This document shows positions 56,826-64,000 of a stretch of 64,000 nt of DNA, piece by piece. The notes beneath the pieces are model-generated. The model worked only from the letters and a program-made list of their open reading frames with translations. It searched no databases and was not told the DNA's origin. The stretch covers positions 1 through 64,000 of the forward strand of contig WHTT01000010.1 in the NCBI GenBank assembly GCA_009377605.1, in the 5' to 3' direction. The position numbers and the translations under genes are program-made. The stretch comes from Luteitalea sp. Lineage in GTDB: Bacteria > Acidobacteriota > Vicinamibacteria > Vicinamibacterales > Vicinamibacteraceae. How positions within the stretch are numbered: position 1 is the first letter of the stretch; every line of letters starts with the position of its first letter.

Positions 56826-57836
56826 CTAAGTCTCTACGTCAGATTCGCCGAGGGCCTCCGCCATCGGCGAATCTGGCCAGCGCGCCTCCGGAGCGGCGGC
56901 GTACCCCGCATGAGCGAGCCGACTTTGGAACAGCGAGACTGCGGACGCGTAGAATTGCAGCTTCACCGCTAGGCGTGCGAGGATCCACAACTGGCCAGCG
57001 AGAAGGATGATCCATACCGGCCGCGCCGCCCCGGGGGCGGCCAGCCCGTAGCAGCTGGCGAGCAGGAGAAAGAGCAGGCCGTTCAGCCCATACAGAGCAA
57101 TGACGCTTCCCGAGTGTCGGCCGACGAACCGCGCGCCAGCCAGCAGCGCCCCGGATGCGCTCCTCCGATCTTCGACGACCAGCCGGACGCGTGCATAGTC
57201 GAGGATGATGTTGGCGATGAGGAGCAGCCCGCCGAAGAGAACGTACAGGACGACGCGTAGGGCGAGGGCGGTGCGCTCGGACGTGACGTCGCGTATCAGA
57301 CGAGCGTAGAGGTCATCGAACAGCCAACCGTGCAGCACGCCGAAGAGCAGCGCGTACACGCCGAGTCCGACCAGGCCGAGCCGCAGCAATCGGAAGAAAT
57401 ACCCGCCGCACGCACCGAAGAAGCCCCACGCGTAGAGCCGTCGTTGTCGCGCGAACCGGTCTAGGACTCCGCCTGAAAAGAACGTCCAGACGACGAGGAA
57501 GGTGGCGACGACCCACGCGAGCCCGTTCAGGATTTCCTCGTTGTCCAGAAGGTCGCTCACATTGTGCAGCACCGCTGCAAATCCAACCACTGCCGGCGTG
57601 AACGACCTGGCCAGCCCATGTGCGTTGGCGGAGAGCTCGCCCCACCAATCATCGTCTGCGCCCTGCGCCACCACCTCCGAGATCAGGCTATCTCCGAGCT
57701 GGTTCTGAATCTGGCGGTCGATCTCGGCGGCGAGCGGAATGCCCACGACGAGCGTCAGCAGCCACGCGCCCACGAGAACGGCCGGCGCGTCCGCCACCCG
57801 TTTCAAACCGTCGAGACATACGCCCCAGACAGACAT
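56826..57836 (-). CDS. Multi-pass membrane protein of unknown function
   Basis: A 336-residue protein with about six hydrophobic segments (for example VLVGAWLLTLVVGIPLAAEI, GLVGLGVYALLFGVLHGWLF, VVLYVLFGGLLLIANIILDY, VIALYGLNGLLFLLLASCYG). A soluble stretch (about 45-85) between the first two could face the periplasm. No motif is recognised. It starts 61 bases after the M1 peptidase stop, so the two may be cotranscribed. The sequence between 56798 and 56825 holds no feature. Confidence 0.65.
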   Translation of the reverse strand: MSVWGVCLDGLKRVADAPAVLVGAWLLTLVVGIPLAAEIDRQIQNQLGDSLISEVVAQGADDDWWGELSANAHGLARSFTPAVVGFAAVLHNVSDLLDNEEILNGLAWVVATFLVVWTFFSGGVLDRFARQRRLYAWGFFGACGGYFFRLLRLGLVGLGVYALLFGVLHGWLFDDLYARLIRDVTSERTALALRVVLYVLFGGLLLIANIILDYARVRLVVEDRRSASGALLAGARFVGRHSGSVIALYGLNGLLFLLLASCYGLAAPGAARPVWIILLAGQLWILARLAVKLQFYASAVSLFQSRLAHAGYAAAPEARWPDSPMAEALGESDVET

Positions 57837-57897
57837 ATCTATTCCCAGACAGCCTGCGCTACGACGAATTCTTCACACGCTCCAAAGCCGCGCGTAC

Positions 57898-59985
57898 CTA
57901 CACGAAGAACCCGTACGTAAGCAACAGATCCTGCAGCCATGTCAGCCAGGTGAGCGACCAGCGTCGCGCAGCGGCTTCGGCCTGCGGCTCGGCCGACCAT
58001 GAGTTGTTCGTGTAGTTCACATCCAGCGCGAGCACCCGCTCCGGGTCGACCCGCACGGATACCACCTGGCTGGGCCGCGCATATACGTAAGCGCGCCAGC
58101 GATCACGGCCATCCCACTGCTCGCGCACACGCTGGTCATCAGCGAACGTGACGACGACATCTACGGGAAAGATCCCCTCACCGTACCGTCGAACGACCAC
58201 GCGCGTTCGATATCGCCCGCGGGGGTCAGGAGGCTCCTCTTGGAACGCGAGGCCTTGTGGTCCCTCGACGAAGCCTCGCTTGGGATCCGCCTCCGACTGG
58301 ACGTCTTGCACCCCATAGTCGAACACGTTCGACGAGCGATACACCTGATCGAAGAACCAGCCCAGGTTGCGGCCGCTCACCTCGTTCGCGACGGCGAAGA
58401 AGTCCGCAGGTGTCGGGTGCTTGAAGCTATAGCGCGAGAAGTACGTGGACAGGATCTTCTGCAGCGTCGGCCAGCCGAGATAGCGCTCCAGCGTTTCGAG
58501 CCATAGCGCCGTCTTGCTGTATGTAATCGTCGCGTGCGTCGCGGGAAAGTACCGCCAGGTTGGCGTCTCCGGCACATCCGATTCGGCGTCGGTCCGATAG
58601 CGATCCAGTCCGTGAGCGCCGAGACGAGAGATCGGGAGATCGCGAATCAACCACGGGACGAAACTGCCGAAGAACCGCAGCGTTTCGTATCGCGGAAAGG
58701 CGATGGTCATCACCCGCGACGTCGAAAACGTGTTGAGTCCCTCGTCGAGCCAGGCATCCTCGAACTCGTTACTGCCGACCACGCCGTACCAGAACTGATG
58801 ACCGCACTCGTGCACGGTCACCCCCTCGGGGCTGCCCGATCTCTGCGGCTGGAGCCAGCGAGTACCAGATGTGAACAGGGTTGGGTACTCCATGCCACCG
58901 CTACCACTCTCCCACGCGGGGTCGACAATCGTGAGGTGGTCATACGGGTACGGACCGTACCACTCGCCGTAGTAACGAAGTGCCGCACGAGTCGCCGCGA
59001 AGTGCCGGTCCGCCTGGTGGACGTGTTCCGGTTGCAGCAGCAGTCGCATCTCGACGGGGGGCAGCCTCGCGTGTTCGAACCGTGCTCGACGTTCCACGAA
59101 GTCGGGGCTCGTCGTCCACGCGAAGTCGTGCACATCCTCACCGAGGAATCGATGCGTCGTCGTCTCTCCGTTCTCCCGCACGCCGATCGCCCGGCCCGTC
59201 GCACCGACGGCCCAACCACGGGGAGCCCGCACACGAACATCGTAGGTGCCGTAGTCGGCGAAGAACTCCGTTGTGGAATGGAACTGGTGCGCGTTCCAGC
59301 CGTCCTCCGTGAGCACGCCGATCTTGGGGAACCAGTGCGACAGGAAGAAATAGTTACCGCGCGCACCCGTTCTCGCGAACGTGCGCGAAACCTGCGCGCG
59401 CCATTCGACCTCGAGGTTGACCGTGCCGCCCGGCGCGACCGGCGCTGGCAACGGCACACGCAGCAGCGTCCGATCCTCTCGATTGCCATCATCTGGCGAG
59501 ATGAAGGTGATCTGGCGCGTGAGGTCGACCGGCGGCGCCGCTCCGAACAGGCGAACGGCGCGGACATCGCTCCACCCCCACTCGTCCGCCGTCAGATCGG
59601 CGAGGTCGGACGGCTCGATCAAGTCTCCAAGCTCACGCTCCCGCAACCAGCTCGAACGCGTGTTGCGCCACGCGTTGTAGTAGAGATGCAAGCGCAGCTC
59701 GGAGGTTGGCGAGCTCGTGATGTTGCGCCAGGTAATGACTTCGCGACCCTCCAGCAGCCGACGCGAGGGGAGAAGTGTGACGTCGATCGCATAGCTGGCG
59801 TTCCGAGGCGAGCGGGCGTGGCCTTCTCGTGTCTGGGCGCGGATCGTTGCCGACGAGGCACCACCTGGTTGGGGCTGCGCCCGCGCGGATGGACTTCCAC
59901 CAGGGGGGACGAGCGACAAGGACGCGAGCATGCCGGCTGCGAGACCCGCTCCGATGATGACGCGAAGGGCGAGGCGATGTGCCAT
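57898..59985 (-). CDS. Secreted M1-family metallopeptidase
   Basis: A 695-residue protein with an N-terminal signal (LALRVIIGAGLAAGMLASLS). The gluzincin site is HECGHQFWYG (first His near residue 392), with the distal zinc Glu in DAWLDEGLNTFS. SGGMEYPTLF corresponds to the GxMEN exopeptidase motif in altered form, so strict aminopeptidase activity is uncertain. A C-terminal hydrophobic end (WLQDLLLTYGFFV) is unusual. ATG 59985 is preferred; ATG 59997 adds four residues. Confidence 0.85.
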   Translation of the reverse strand: MAHRLALRVIIGAGLAAGMLASLSLVPPGGSPSARAQPQPGGASSATIRAQTREGHARSPRNASYAIDVTLLPSRRLLEGREVITWRNITSSPTSELRLHLYYNAWRNTRSSWLRERELGDLIEPSDLADLTADEWGWSDVRAVRLFGAAPPVDLTRQITFISPDDGNREDRTLLRVPLPAPVAPGGTVNLEVEWRAQVSRTFARTGARGNYFFLSHWFPKIGVLTEDGWNAHQFHSTTEFFADYGTYDVRVRAPRGWAVGATGRAIGVRENGETTTHRFLGEDVHDFAWTTSPDFVERRARFEHARLPPVEMRLLLQPEHVHQADRHFAATRAALRYYGEWYGPYPYDHLTIVDPAWESGSGGMEYPTLFTSGTRWLQPQRSGSPEGVTVHECGHQFWYGVVGSNEFEDAWLDEGLNTFSTSRVMTIAFPRYETLRFFGSFVPWLIRDLPISRLGAHGLDRYRTDAESDVPETPTWRYFPATHATITYSKTALWLETLERYLGWPTLQKILSTYFSRYSFKHPTPADFFAVANEVSGRNLGWFFDQVYRSSNVFDYGVQDVQSEADPKRGFVEGPQGLAFQEEPPDPRGRYRTRVVVRRYGEGIFPVDVVVTFADDQRVREQWDGRDRWRAYVYARPSQVVSVRVDPERVLALDVNYTNNSWSAEPQAEAAARRWSLTWLTWLQDLLLTYGFFV

Positions 59986-60127
59986 CTTGATACACAACCG
60001 GCGCCCTGCGCGGCACGACGCGCGGGGGCGCGAGTGTGTGACAGAGTATAATCCGCGTTTCGCGTCTGCCTACGCGCTTCGGCGGACAAGTCCGCCTCGA
60101 GTTTCTACATTTGGTGCTTCAACGTAC

Positions 60128-60155
60128 GTAGCGAGGAGCCTTCAGGCCCCTCGCC
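60128..60155. repeat. GTAGCG...CCTTCAGG palindromic repeat
   Basis: GAGGAGCC-TTCA-GGCCCCTC forms a hairpin with one mismatch between the M1 peptidase and the next gene. It is the intergenic relative of the copy inside gltB (44394-44421). A second small hairpin (GGCGGACAAGTCCGCC) lies just upstream near 60085. Confidence 0.8.
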
Positions 60156-60183
60156 CGCCGCAAGAACCCGTGCGGCGCTGAGG

Positions 60184-60203
60184 ACTTGACTCTTGAGTCA
60201 AGT
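60184..60203. promoter_or_regulatory. Perfect 9+9 palindrome, possible operator
   Basis: ACTTGACTC and GAGTCAAGT are separated by two bases, about 70 bases upstream of the dehydrogenase start. A further half-site-like GTCAAGT lies at 60213-60219. TTGACT inside the dyad could serve as a -35. It is unrelated to the window's repeat families, so a repressor site is possible. Confidence 0.4.
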
Positions 60204-60271
60204 TCCAGTGCGTCAAGTGAACGTCGGGGAGCGCGGCCCTGGCCGCGGTCCGCAAGAACCTGAGGAGATAG

Positions 60272-61270
60272 ATGCCGATTCGTGTTCTTCATGTGGGGCT
60301 CGGTCCCATTGGTAATGCCATTATTCGTCAGTGCGTATCGCGTCGCCGTGTGAAGGTTGTCGGCGCGGTCGATATCGACGCCACCAAGGTAGGGCGTGAC
60401 CTTGCCGAGGTGGTCGGGCTCGACCGCAAGCTCAACGTGACCGTGGCGCCGGAGATTGTGCCGGCAATCCGTAAAGCGAAGCCTGACGTCGTCCTGCTCT
60501 GCACGAGCTCGTCGCTCAAGAAAATCGTTCCCCAGATCCAAGCTATCTTGTCCTGCCGTGTCCCGATCGTCTCGACGACCGAGGAGCTCGCCTATCCGTT
60601 CTACTCCAACAAGCGCCTCGCGACTCAGGTCGACCAGATGGCAAAGCGCGCCAAGGCCGCCGTCCTGGGAACCGGCGTGAATCCCGGCTTCACCATGGAC
60701 GCCCTTCCCATCGCGCTGAGCTGCGCCTGCGAGCGTGTCGACAAGATTCTCGTGGAGCGTATTCAAGATGCTTCGACGCGACGCTTGCCGTTCCAGCAGA
60801 AAATCGGCGCCGGGCTCACCGAGGCGCAGTTCCAGGCACGCGTCGATGAGGGGAGCGTCCGTCACGTGGGCCTGACCGAATCGATTGCCATGATCGCAGA
60901 TGCCATGGCGTGGAAGCTCGACAAGATTACCGATGTCATCAAGCCGAAGCTCGCCGTACGGCCCGTGAAGAGCGCCTTCCTGGCCGTCAAGAGGGGGCAA
61001 GTGGCGGGGATCATTCAGGATGGCGTCGGGCACCGCCGCGGCGAGCCGCTCATCACTCTCCACATGGAGGCGTATCTCGGCGCGCCGGAATCGTACGACG
61101 CGGTCACCATCACGGGCGTGCCCAATCTCTACTCGAAAATCCCCGGCGGCGTGCCGGGCGACATCGCAACGGCGTCGGTCACCGTGAACGCGATTCCCAA
61201 GGTCATCGCCGCCCCGCCCGGCCTGCACACCATGCGCACGCTGCCACTCCCATCCTGGTTCGGCGGGTAG
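60272..61270 (+). CDS. NAD(P)-dependent amine/amino-acid dehydrogenase-like protein (DapB-N fold)
   Basis: A 332-residue oxidoreductase. The Rossmann loop is VLHVGLGPIGNAIIRQC with the acidic specificity residue in GAVDID. VVLLCTSSS follows the second half-fold. GTGVNPGFTMDALPIAL and SIAMIADAMAWKLDKI match proteins related to 2,4-diaminopentanoate dehydrogenase and dihydrodipicolinate reductase. The substrate is unknown. GAGGAG stands 5 bases before ATG 60272. It is a single gene between repeats. Confidence 0.75.
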   Translation: MPIRVLHVGLGPIGNAIIRQCVSRRRVKVVGAVDIDATKVGRDLAEVVGLDRKLNVTVAPEIVPAIRKAKPDVVLLCTSSSLKKIVPQIQAILSCRVPIVSTTEELAYPFYSNKRLATQVDQMAKRAKAAVLGTGVNPGFTMDALPIALSCACERVDKILVERIQDASTRRLPFQQKIGAGLTEAQFQARVDEGSVRHVGLTESIAMIADAMAWKLDKITDVIKPKLAVRPVKSAFLAVKRGQVAGIIQDGVGHRRGEPLITLHMEAYLGAPESYDAVTITGVPNLYSKIPGGVPGDIATASVTVNAIPKVIAAPPGLHTMRTLPLPSWFGG

Positions 61271-61295
61271 GGACACGCGTTTGCAAGCTGTGCGA

Positions 61296-61404
61296 TGGTA
61301 GGGACGCCTCGCCGAGGCGTCCTGGCCTTGCCGAGGTCAGGGACGGCGCGTTCCGCCTTCGCACTTAGCGCTACGGCGGACGAGTCGGCGAACGCGCCCT
61401 ACCA
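61296..61404. repeat. GTAGGG-family palindromes
   Basis: One unit GGTAGGGACGCCTCGCC with GAGGCGTCC stands at 61297-61322. A longer composite follows from GACGGCGCG to CGGCGAACGCGCCCTACC (61340-61403). The element separates two convergent genes. Confidence 0.8.
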
Positions 61405-61437
61405 TGCTGAGGCCGAGAGCCATCGACGTACAGCCCA

Positions 61438-63012
61438 CTAGGAGCGTCCTAGGCCACCGAGCGCCAGCCGCGGCATGCCGCGCTCGTCGACGACGAGGAA
61501 TCGCGTGCCTGGCGGCAACACCTGCAGCGTCTTGAGGAACTCGATGAGCGCATCCTGCTCATTGGGCGGCAGCGCCTTGAAAAGCGCCCGCGTCCCCGCC
61601 GCTTCGCCGCCGTGGGCGAGCACCGCTTCGCGGAGCGTCGTGTATTGGCCGTGATGGAAGTAGGGCGGCTCGTTCGCCGCCCCCCAGAGCTTCCGCGTGA
61701 GGAACAGGCGATTCCCCTCGAAAAAGCCAGCCGACCCGTGTGGCTGGTTCATGTCGAGTGGCTCGATATTCGGGTCCTCCGGACCGTCGCAGATGTCGTG
61801 CAGCTTGAGGTCTGTGTAGGCGGGCACGTGCACGACGCCTCTCACCGGCCTGAGGCGGGGTTGGGGCAGCCGAGGATCGGTCAGGTCGACCGAGAGCGTC
61901 GGCGCGTCGCCAGGGCCGACGGTGTCGTCCGGATTGAACGGGTTCGGCTCGGTGAAGATCCAGCCCTCGTCGTCCAGCGGAAGGCTCGGACGATGACACG
62001 TCGCGCAACCAATCGCTTCGAACCGTTCCTCACCCAGCGCCACCGCCGCCTCGATTGCTCGGTCGCGCGGGATGACGCGGCCGGGGACGGCCATCGTCGC
62101 TTGGAAGATGGTCGCGGCGGTGATGTCCGCTCTGGTGAGCTCGTTCACGAAGGCGTCGCCGTCCGGGTCCGCCCCATCGCCAAAGCGCTCGGTGGCTTGC
62201 ATCCCATGATGGTGGTTGAACGCTGTCACGGTGAACTGGCGGAGAGACACGACGTTGCCGGCCTGATGAAACGGCCGAATCAACAGGCTGGGCGGTTCGT
62301 CGGGTCCGGAGGTCGCCAAGCTCGCCGCTGGAAGCCCCTCAACGGCTGTCGTATCCCAGCTGCCATCCGGGTGCCTGGAGATGACCCCGTAGCTGATGCC
62401 CTTCGACGTCAAGTGGCTGCTGCCGCCCGGCGGCGTGGCATCCCGGATCCGCTGGAGGTCGATCGATACCTGACGCGCCAGCATCTCGATGAAGCCAGAC
62501 CCGAACATGCCGAGCGTCGCGCGTGAGTTGGCGACCGATTGGAGCGTGGTCTGCTTACCGCTTTCGTCCACACTGCTGCCCGTCGTTGTCCCGTCGTTCG
62601 TATCGAACATCGCGAAATCGAAGCGCTGGCCGAGCACGAACACGTTTGCCACCACATCACCACCGCCGCCCGCCATGCCGAACGGCGCATTGTGACACCC
62701 GGCGCAGCCGTTGGCGTCCGGCGCCGACACACGATTGAAGTTGCGCGGGAAAACGAGCGGCCGCGTCGGATCCGACAGCGGTGCGCCCGTGCCCTTCACG
62801 AGCGGCCGGCCCGCGCCCTCCTGAATCGTCCAGTTGGCCCGAAACAACTGCTCCCCGAACTCGATGAGCCTCGTCAGCGGCACCCCTAGCTCCTCGCCAT
62901 CCTCGAGATGGCGAGCGATGGCAACCTCACGACCAATCGGCGACTGGGCGAGGCCGGATGCGGTCAACACGATCGTGGCAAGCGCAAGACAGATGAAGGC
63001 ACGCGCACACAT
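61438..63012 (-). CDS. Secreted di-haem cytochrome c oxidoreductase (DHOR/peroxidase-like)
   Basis: A 524-residue periplasmic protein with a signal peptide (MCARAFICLALATIVLTASG). Two haem c sites are visible: CAGCH (about residue 110) and CATCH (about 340). The block LWGAANEPPYFHHGQYTTLREAV with a late His ligand is typical of the di-haem oxidoreductase/MauG-like superfamily. It probably transfers electrons or handles peroxide. ATG 63012 has GGAGG 6 bases upstream; upstream ATGs at 63033 and 63018 lack correct spacing. Confidence 0.82.
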   Translation of the reverse strand: MCARAFICLALATIVLTASGLAQSPIGREVAIARHLEDGEELGVPLTRLIEFGEQLFRANWTIQEGAGRPLVKGTGAPLSDPTRPLVFPRNFNRVSAPDANGCAGCHNAPFGMAGGGGDVVANVFVLGQRFDFAMFDTNDGTTTGSSVDESGKQTTLQSVANSRATLGMFGSGFIEMLARQVSIDLQRIRDATPPGGSSHLTSKGISYGVISRHPDGSWDTTAVEGLPAASLATSGPDEPPSLLIRPFHQAGNVVSLRQFTVTAFNHHHGMQATERFGDGADPDGDAFVNELTRADITAATIFQATMAVPGRVIPRDRAIEAAVALGEERFEAIGCATCHRPSLPLDDEGWIFTEPNPFNPDDTVGPGDAPTLSVDLTDPRLPQPRLRPVRGVVHVPAYTDLKLHDICDGPEDPNIEPLDMNQPHGSAGFFEGNRLFLTRKLWGAANEPPYFHHGQYTTLREAVLAHGGEAAGTRALFKALPPNEQDALIEFLKTLQVLPPGTRFLVVDERGMPRLALGGLGRS

Positions 63013-63163
63013 AGACATCCTCCAGTTCTGCATATCGGCTAAGCATCACTAAATGTTAAAAATAGTCGATACTACAATCGCACTATGGGGGGGATCACCT
63101 CAGGCCGTGCAGCCATCGAGCCGGGGCCTTGACTAGATCGCTCCGTCAGTATTGAATATTGAT

Positions 63164-63409
63164 ATGAAGCGGAAAGTCGTTCAGACAGGAAGCTCGCTGG
63201 CGGTGACGCTGCCAGCCGAAGTCGTCGAGGCCTTTCGTCTGAAGAAGGGGCAGGAGGTCGACGTCACGATCCATCCGGTCACTGGCGCGATCGTCATCCG
63301 TGCGGGGATCAAGTACTTCGACGATGGGAAGGTGACCAAGCGGTTTCGGGAGCTCATGGAGGAGCTCCTGGAGCGGCGTGCGGACCTTTACAAATCCCTA
63401 GCTCAATGA
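63164..63409 (+). CDS. AbrB/MazE-like antitoxin
   Basis: An 81-residue protein. VVQTGSSLAVTLPAEVVEAF and LKKGQEVDVTI form the AbrB DNA-binding hairpin. The C-terminal helix (VTKRFRELMEELLERR) would bind the Doc toxin. The stop overlaps the toxin ATG by 4 bases (ATGA). It is probably autoregulatory. Confidence 0.85.
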   Translation: MKRKVVQTGSSLAVTLPAEVVEAFRLKKGQEVDVTIHPVTGAIVIRAGIKYFDDGKVTKRFRELMEELLERRADLYKSLAQ

Positions 63410-63792
63410 CGGTCTATCTCGCCACAGCGCAGGTGCGAGCGCTGCACGAAGCCCTTGTCCGCCAGTTCGGTGGTAGCCAGGGCATTCGCGATGCAGGCGC
63501 CTTGGAAGCTGCTCTCGCCAGGCCGGCCATGACGTTTGGCGGGGAGGATCTCTATCCCGACGTTCACACGAAGGCCGGCGCGCTCCTCCACTCGCTCGTC
63601 CTCAATCACGCGTTCGTCGATGGTAACAAGCGCGCCGGAGTGGCGGCGGCCGAGTTGTTTCTCCAACTCAACGGGTGGCTGCTCGACGCGACTGACGAGG
63701 AGTTCGAGGTGCTCACGCTCGACACCGCCCAGGGTAACATCGAGCCCGAGGCGCTTGCGATCTGGTTTCGTCAGCACAGCCGTCCGATGTAG
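63406..63792 (+). CDS. doc: Doc (death-on-curing) toxin, Fic family
   Basis: A 128-residue protein. HAFVDGNKRAGVAAAELFL is the catalytic Fic/Doc motif (HxFxDGNKR), and FGGSQGIRDAGALEAALARP the conserved N-terminal stretch. Doc proteins phosphorylate elongation factor Tu and stop translation. Coupled translation with the AbrB-type antitoxin makes a type II pair. Length is normal. Confidence 0.9.
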   Translation: MTVYLATAQVRALHEALVRQFGGSQGIRDAGALEAALARPAMTFGGEDLYPDVHTKAGALLHSLVLNHAFVDGNKRAGVAAAELFLQLNGWLLDATDEEFEVLTLDTAQGNIEPEALAIWFRQHSRPM

Positions 63793-63873
63793 GTCATACC
63801 TTAAGGTCGGGGCAGCCAACGATCCAAAGTCCAGCACACGCCGGTAGACTTGCCAGCATTGGCGTTTTGACAG

Positions 63874-63901
63874 CGCGCATGCCCTTTGGGTAGCATGCGC
63901 G
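63874..63901. repeat. Perfect 9-bp hairpin before the last gene
   Basis: CGCGCATGC and GCATGCGCG (63874-63882 and 63893-63901) enclose a 10-base loop. The hairpin ends 4 bases before the GTG of the partial gene. It could act as an operator or translational control element, or as a terminator without a T-run. Confidence 0.6.
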
Positions 63902-63905
63902 TACT

Positions 63906-64000
63906 GTGCCCGAAGCACCCCGGTTTGCCATCACGCCCGATGAGCAACAGCTCGCCGCGGTCGAGCGTGACCTTCGCTTTCATCCGTCGCCCGTCACCGC
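63906..64000 (+). CDS. Start of a gene running off the right edge
   Basis: An open frame from GTG 63906 gives VPEAPRFAITPDEQQLAAVE, and 12 further residues follow before the edge. The composition is normal for a protein of this genome, but too little is present to name a family. The ribosome site is masked by the preceding hairpin. Confidence 0.4.
   Translation, partial: MPEAPRFAITPDEQQLAAVERDLRFHPSPVT

Noticed and set aside
58534-60051. 505-codon plus-strand frame opposite the M1 peptidase
   Set aside because: The opposite strand has the HExxH peptidase with a signal peptide; this frame is its shadow.

Overview
The window is a GC-rich bacterial chromosome segment. It most likely comes from an Acidobacteriota (Vicinamibacteria-like) genome. 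This is inferred from a relict of a PadR regulator fused to the tail of an acidobacterial-type duplicated permease, a BlaI/M56 pair, an MJ0619/Tes-type radical SAM enzyme, and very many short palindromic or tandem intergenic repeats. I see no rRNA, tRNA, transposase, phage gene or CRISPR array.

Layout. 1-2.9 kb: an exported protein running off the left edge, a CobW-like fragment, a propeller protein with its HTH partner, and a PadR/permease deletion scar. 2.9-16.6 kb: housekeeping and lipid genes (SDR-cca, M20 peptidase, acyltransferase, isocitrate-dehydrogenase-like enzyme, transketolase), a very large beta-propeller/gamma-glutamyltransferase fusion and a radical SAM enzyme. 16.9-38.4 kb: a biosynthetic cluster (below), interrupted by blaI plus a truncated M56 peptidase. 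38.6-41.6 kb: gene remnants (ABC ATPase tail, DinB), a sulfatase and an AbrB/MazF-like toxin-antitoxin pair. 41.8-48.1 kb: gltBD with a clear terminator. 48.1-60 kb: an envelope block with two DUF2339 membrane proteins flanking a TonB-C protein, a PEGA protein and an HD-GYP response regulator, then a membrane protein and an M1 peptidase. 60.3-64 kb: an amino-acid-dehydrogenase-like enzyme, a di-haem oxidoreductase, an AbrB/Doc toxin-antitoxin pair and the start of a further gene.

The most interesting region is 16.9-38.4 kb. It holds a chorismatase (makes hydroxybenzoate or a related ring acid from chorismate), an AMP ligase, an acyl carrier protein, an intact ketosynthase, a second ketosynthase that keeps its cysteine but lacks both catalytic histidines, a ketoreductase, a hotdog dehydratase, a methyltransferase, an HtrB-type acyltransferase, a family-2 glycosyltransferase, an MMPL/RND exporter and a LolA-like carrier. 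This is the parts list of an aryl-polyene/xanthomonadin-type pigment pathway. It is accompanied by a polysaccharide deacetylase, a PHP phosphoesterase, a PAP2 phosphatase and an unfamiliar ~980-residue outer-membrane protein. The proposed flow is: ring acid made from chorismate, activated and loaded on the carrier protein, extended and dehydrated to a conjugated chain, acylated or glycosylated to a lipid, and exported to the outer membrane. The ketoreductase gene appears to need a +1 shift at its fourth codon.

A second theme is repeat invasion of genes. Palindromes that lie between genes elsewhere in the window also occur in frame inside gltB and one DUF2339 gene, and at the 3' ends of several ORFs.
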